DNA of 64,000 nucleotides from positions 2,276,388 to 2,340,387 of the forward strand of contig KL647296.1 in NCBI GenBank assembly GCA_000727475.1, read 5' to 3'. This document shows, piece by piece, positions 62,868-64,000 of the stretch. This DNA is from Sarcocystis neurona. Its lineage: Eukaryota; Apicomplexa; Conoidasida; Eucoccidiorida; Sarcocystidae. Each line of letters opens with the position of its first letter. The first letter of the stretch is position 1. Position numbers and translations under genes: made by a program. The notes beneath the pieces were generated by a model. It worked only from the letters and a program-made list of their open reading frames with translations, searched no databases and was not told where the DNA came from.

Positions 62868-64000
62868 GTACGTACGTAGGCAGCTGACCACAACGCGTCA
62901 ACTTTTTAGTAGCTGACGCACACACACACACACACACACACACAATAAACGCAGTGCTGCTACTGAGCTGCAGCTCCTCATTCGTGCGTGGGTGTGCGTA
63001 TATGTGGGCATGTAGGTATACGTATATATATATATATATACTGACGCACGTCTATTTATGTCTTCTTGAACATACGTAATACCTATGTATACACGTCTAC
63101 GTAGACGGGTATAAGAAGACCTTTTTGGTGTTCGTCTATCTATCCCTAATCCCCATATTTTTGTACTTGTCTATGTATCTACATCTGTATCTATACATAT
63201 ATTAGTCAGCATCTGTCTTCCTGCAGACCATTTTCCGTGTCTAGCTACTTACCATGATTTACGCGCGTAGGTGTGCCAAGTGGTGAAATAGAAAGGAGGC
63301 GTATTTTGCGTTTTGAGCTGCTGGGCGACTGAGCCACATAGGCCAGCCGCGAGTTTTTGCTCAGTAAAAGGCCGCGCGGATAGAGACCTCGTGTAATGGC
63401 TGGTCCCATTGCGCTTGTAGCCAAGTGCTCCTGCGGATTCGTATTTACGTGTGTATACGCGTAAGTACACACGTGAGGTGGATCTTGATCCATATAAACT
63501 GATGCGTGCCGGCCCAGCAAGACTAGAAAGCTCCCGACTACTCAAAGCTGCACGTCTGCAGATGTACTTGACAATTTGCACAGTGGTACGCGTAATAGCA
63601 TCCGTACTCACCCACTGTGTGTATCTCCCCCTACGTATACAGATCCGTGTCTACCTATTTATCTGTCTATCTACCTATCTATTGCGGATATACGCAGGTA
63701 CACACCACGTTTTACGCACCGTTCGGCGAAAGAGTATATTTATGTATATAATGGTGTTTTCACCCCGATACGGTGTCCCACTCTACGGACGAGCCTGCCT
63801 TGTACCTGGTTTCTACTGTGTATCCGAACGGACCTGCATGTGTCCATATGTGTAGATAAATTCGTTAGAGTGTGTGCACTTATACCAGAACAATCATCGG
63901 CGTCGATTCTTTTAGGGGTATCCTCACGGAGAACGGCTTTATTTTTGCGATGAAAATAAATGGGATATTGTGGTGTGAAACATTCACATGCACGTGTACG
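62868..64000. other. Presumed HAP2 intron and 3' region, no further exon fixed
   Basis: The donor GCA|GTACGT leaves phase 0. Acceptors that keep phase 0 include one before position 63562 (frame starting MYLTICTVVRVIAS) and one at about 63916 (frame GYPHGERLYFCDENKWDIV). Neither shows a clear match to the next HAP2 blocks, so the remaining exons may lie past the window edge. Confidence 0.4.
62919..62944. repeat. (CA)n microsatellite downstream of the HAP2 signature exon
   Basis: About 13 uninterrupted CA units, 52 nt after the donor of the last recognised HAP2 exon. Confidence 0.9.

Overview
The window looks like nuclear DNA of a coccidian apicomplexan, most likely Eimeria. Three things point that way. 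First, long CAG/GCA/AGC tracts encode runs of Gln, Ala and Ser (homopolymeric amino-acid repeats). Second, genes are split into many short exons with GT-AG introns of about 0.4 to 2.4 kb. Third, introns and spacers are full of TATA/TACA/TGTA/ACGT microsatellites. Two runs of N (5915-6474 and 45023-45654), each flanked by (AT)n, are assembly gaps. No tRNA, rRNA, CRISPR or bacterial feature was seen.

Layout. 1-985: 3' end of a plus-strand gene for an FKBP-type prolyl isomerase with a Gln-rich N-terminal region. About 4.6-23.4 kb: a repeat-rich segment in which all six frames are open over long distances because of CAG-type repeats. On the minus strand I could join six exons (18851 down to 7019) with matching splice phases into one very large Ala/Gln/Glu-rich protein of unknown function. 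Other low-complexity exons lie around it. From about 24.9 kb the CAG repeats stop abruptly. The repeat-poor part holds, in order: a small minus-strand membrane protein (26668-24985); a minus-strand glutathione S-transferase-like gene with two tandem thioredoxin-fold halves (29629-27590); a long minus-strand multi-exon putative membrane protein (39074-33559); a poorly resolved plus-strand multi-exon gene (about 42.9-46.3 kb); and the most important gene, a plus-strand HAP2/GCS1 gamete-fusion protein from 49229 to beyond 62867.

The HAP2 model rests on nine exons whose phases all agree and whose joined product (488 codons so far) follows the order of conserved HAP2 motifs, ending in the HAP2-GCS1 signature exon. 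Its 3' exons were not identified and probably lie beyond the right edge. Genes here are independent eukaryotic units with no operon logic. The FKBP, GST and HAP2 calls come from recognised motifs. The other gene models come from splice signals, phase agreement and amino-acid composition only, and are given lower confidence.
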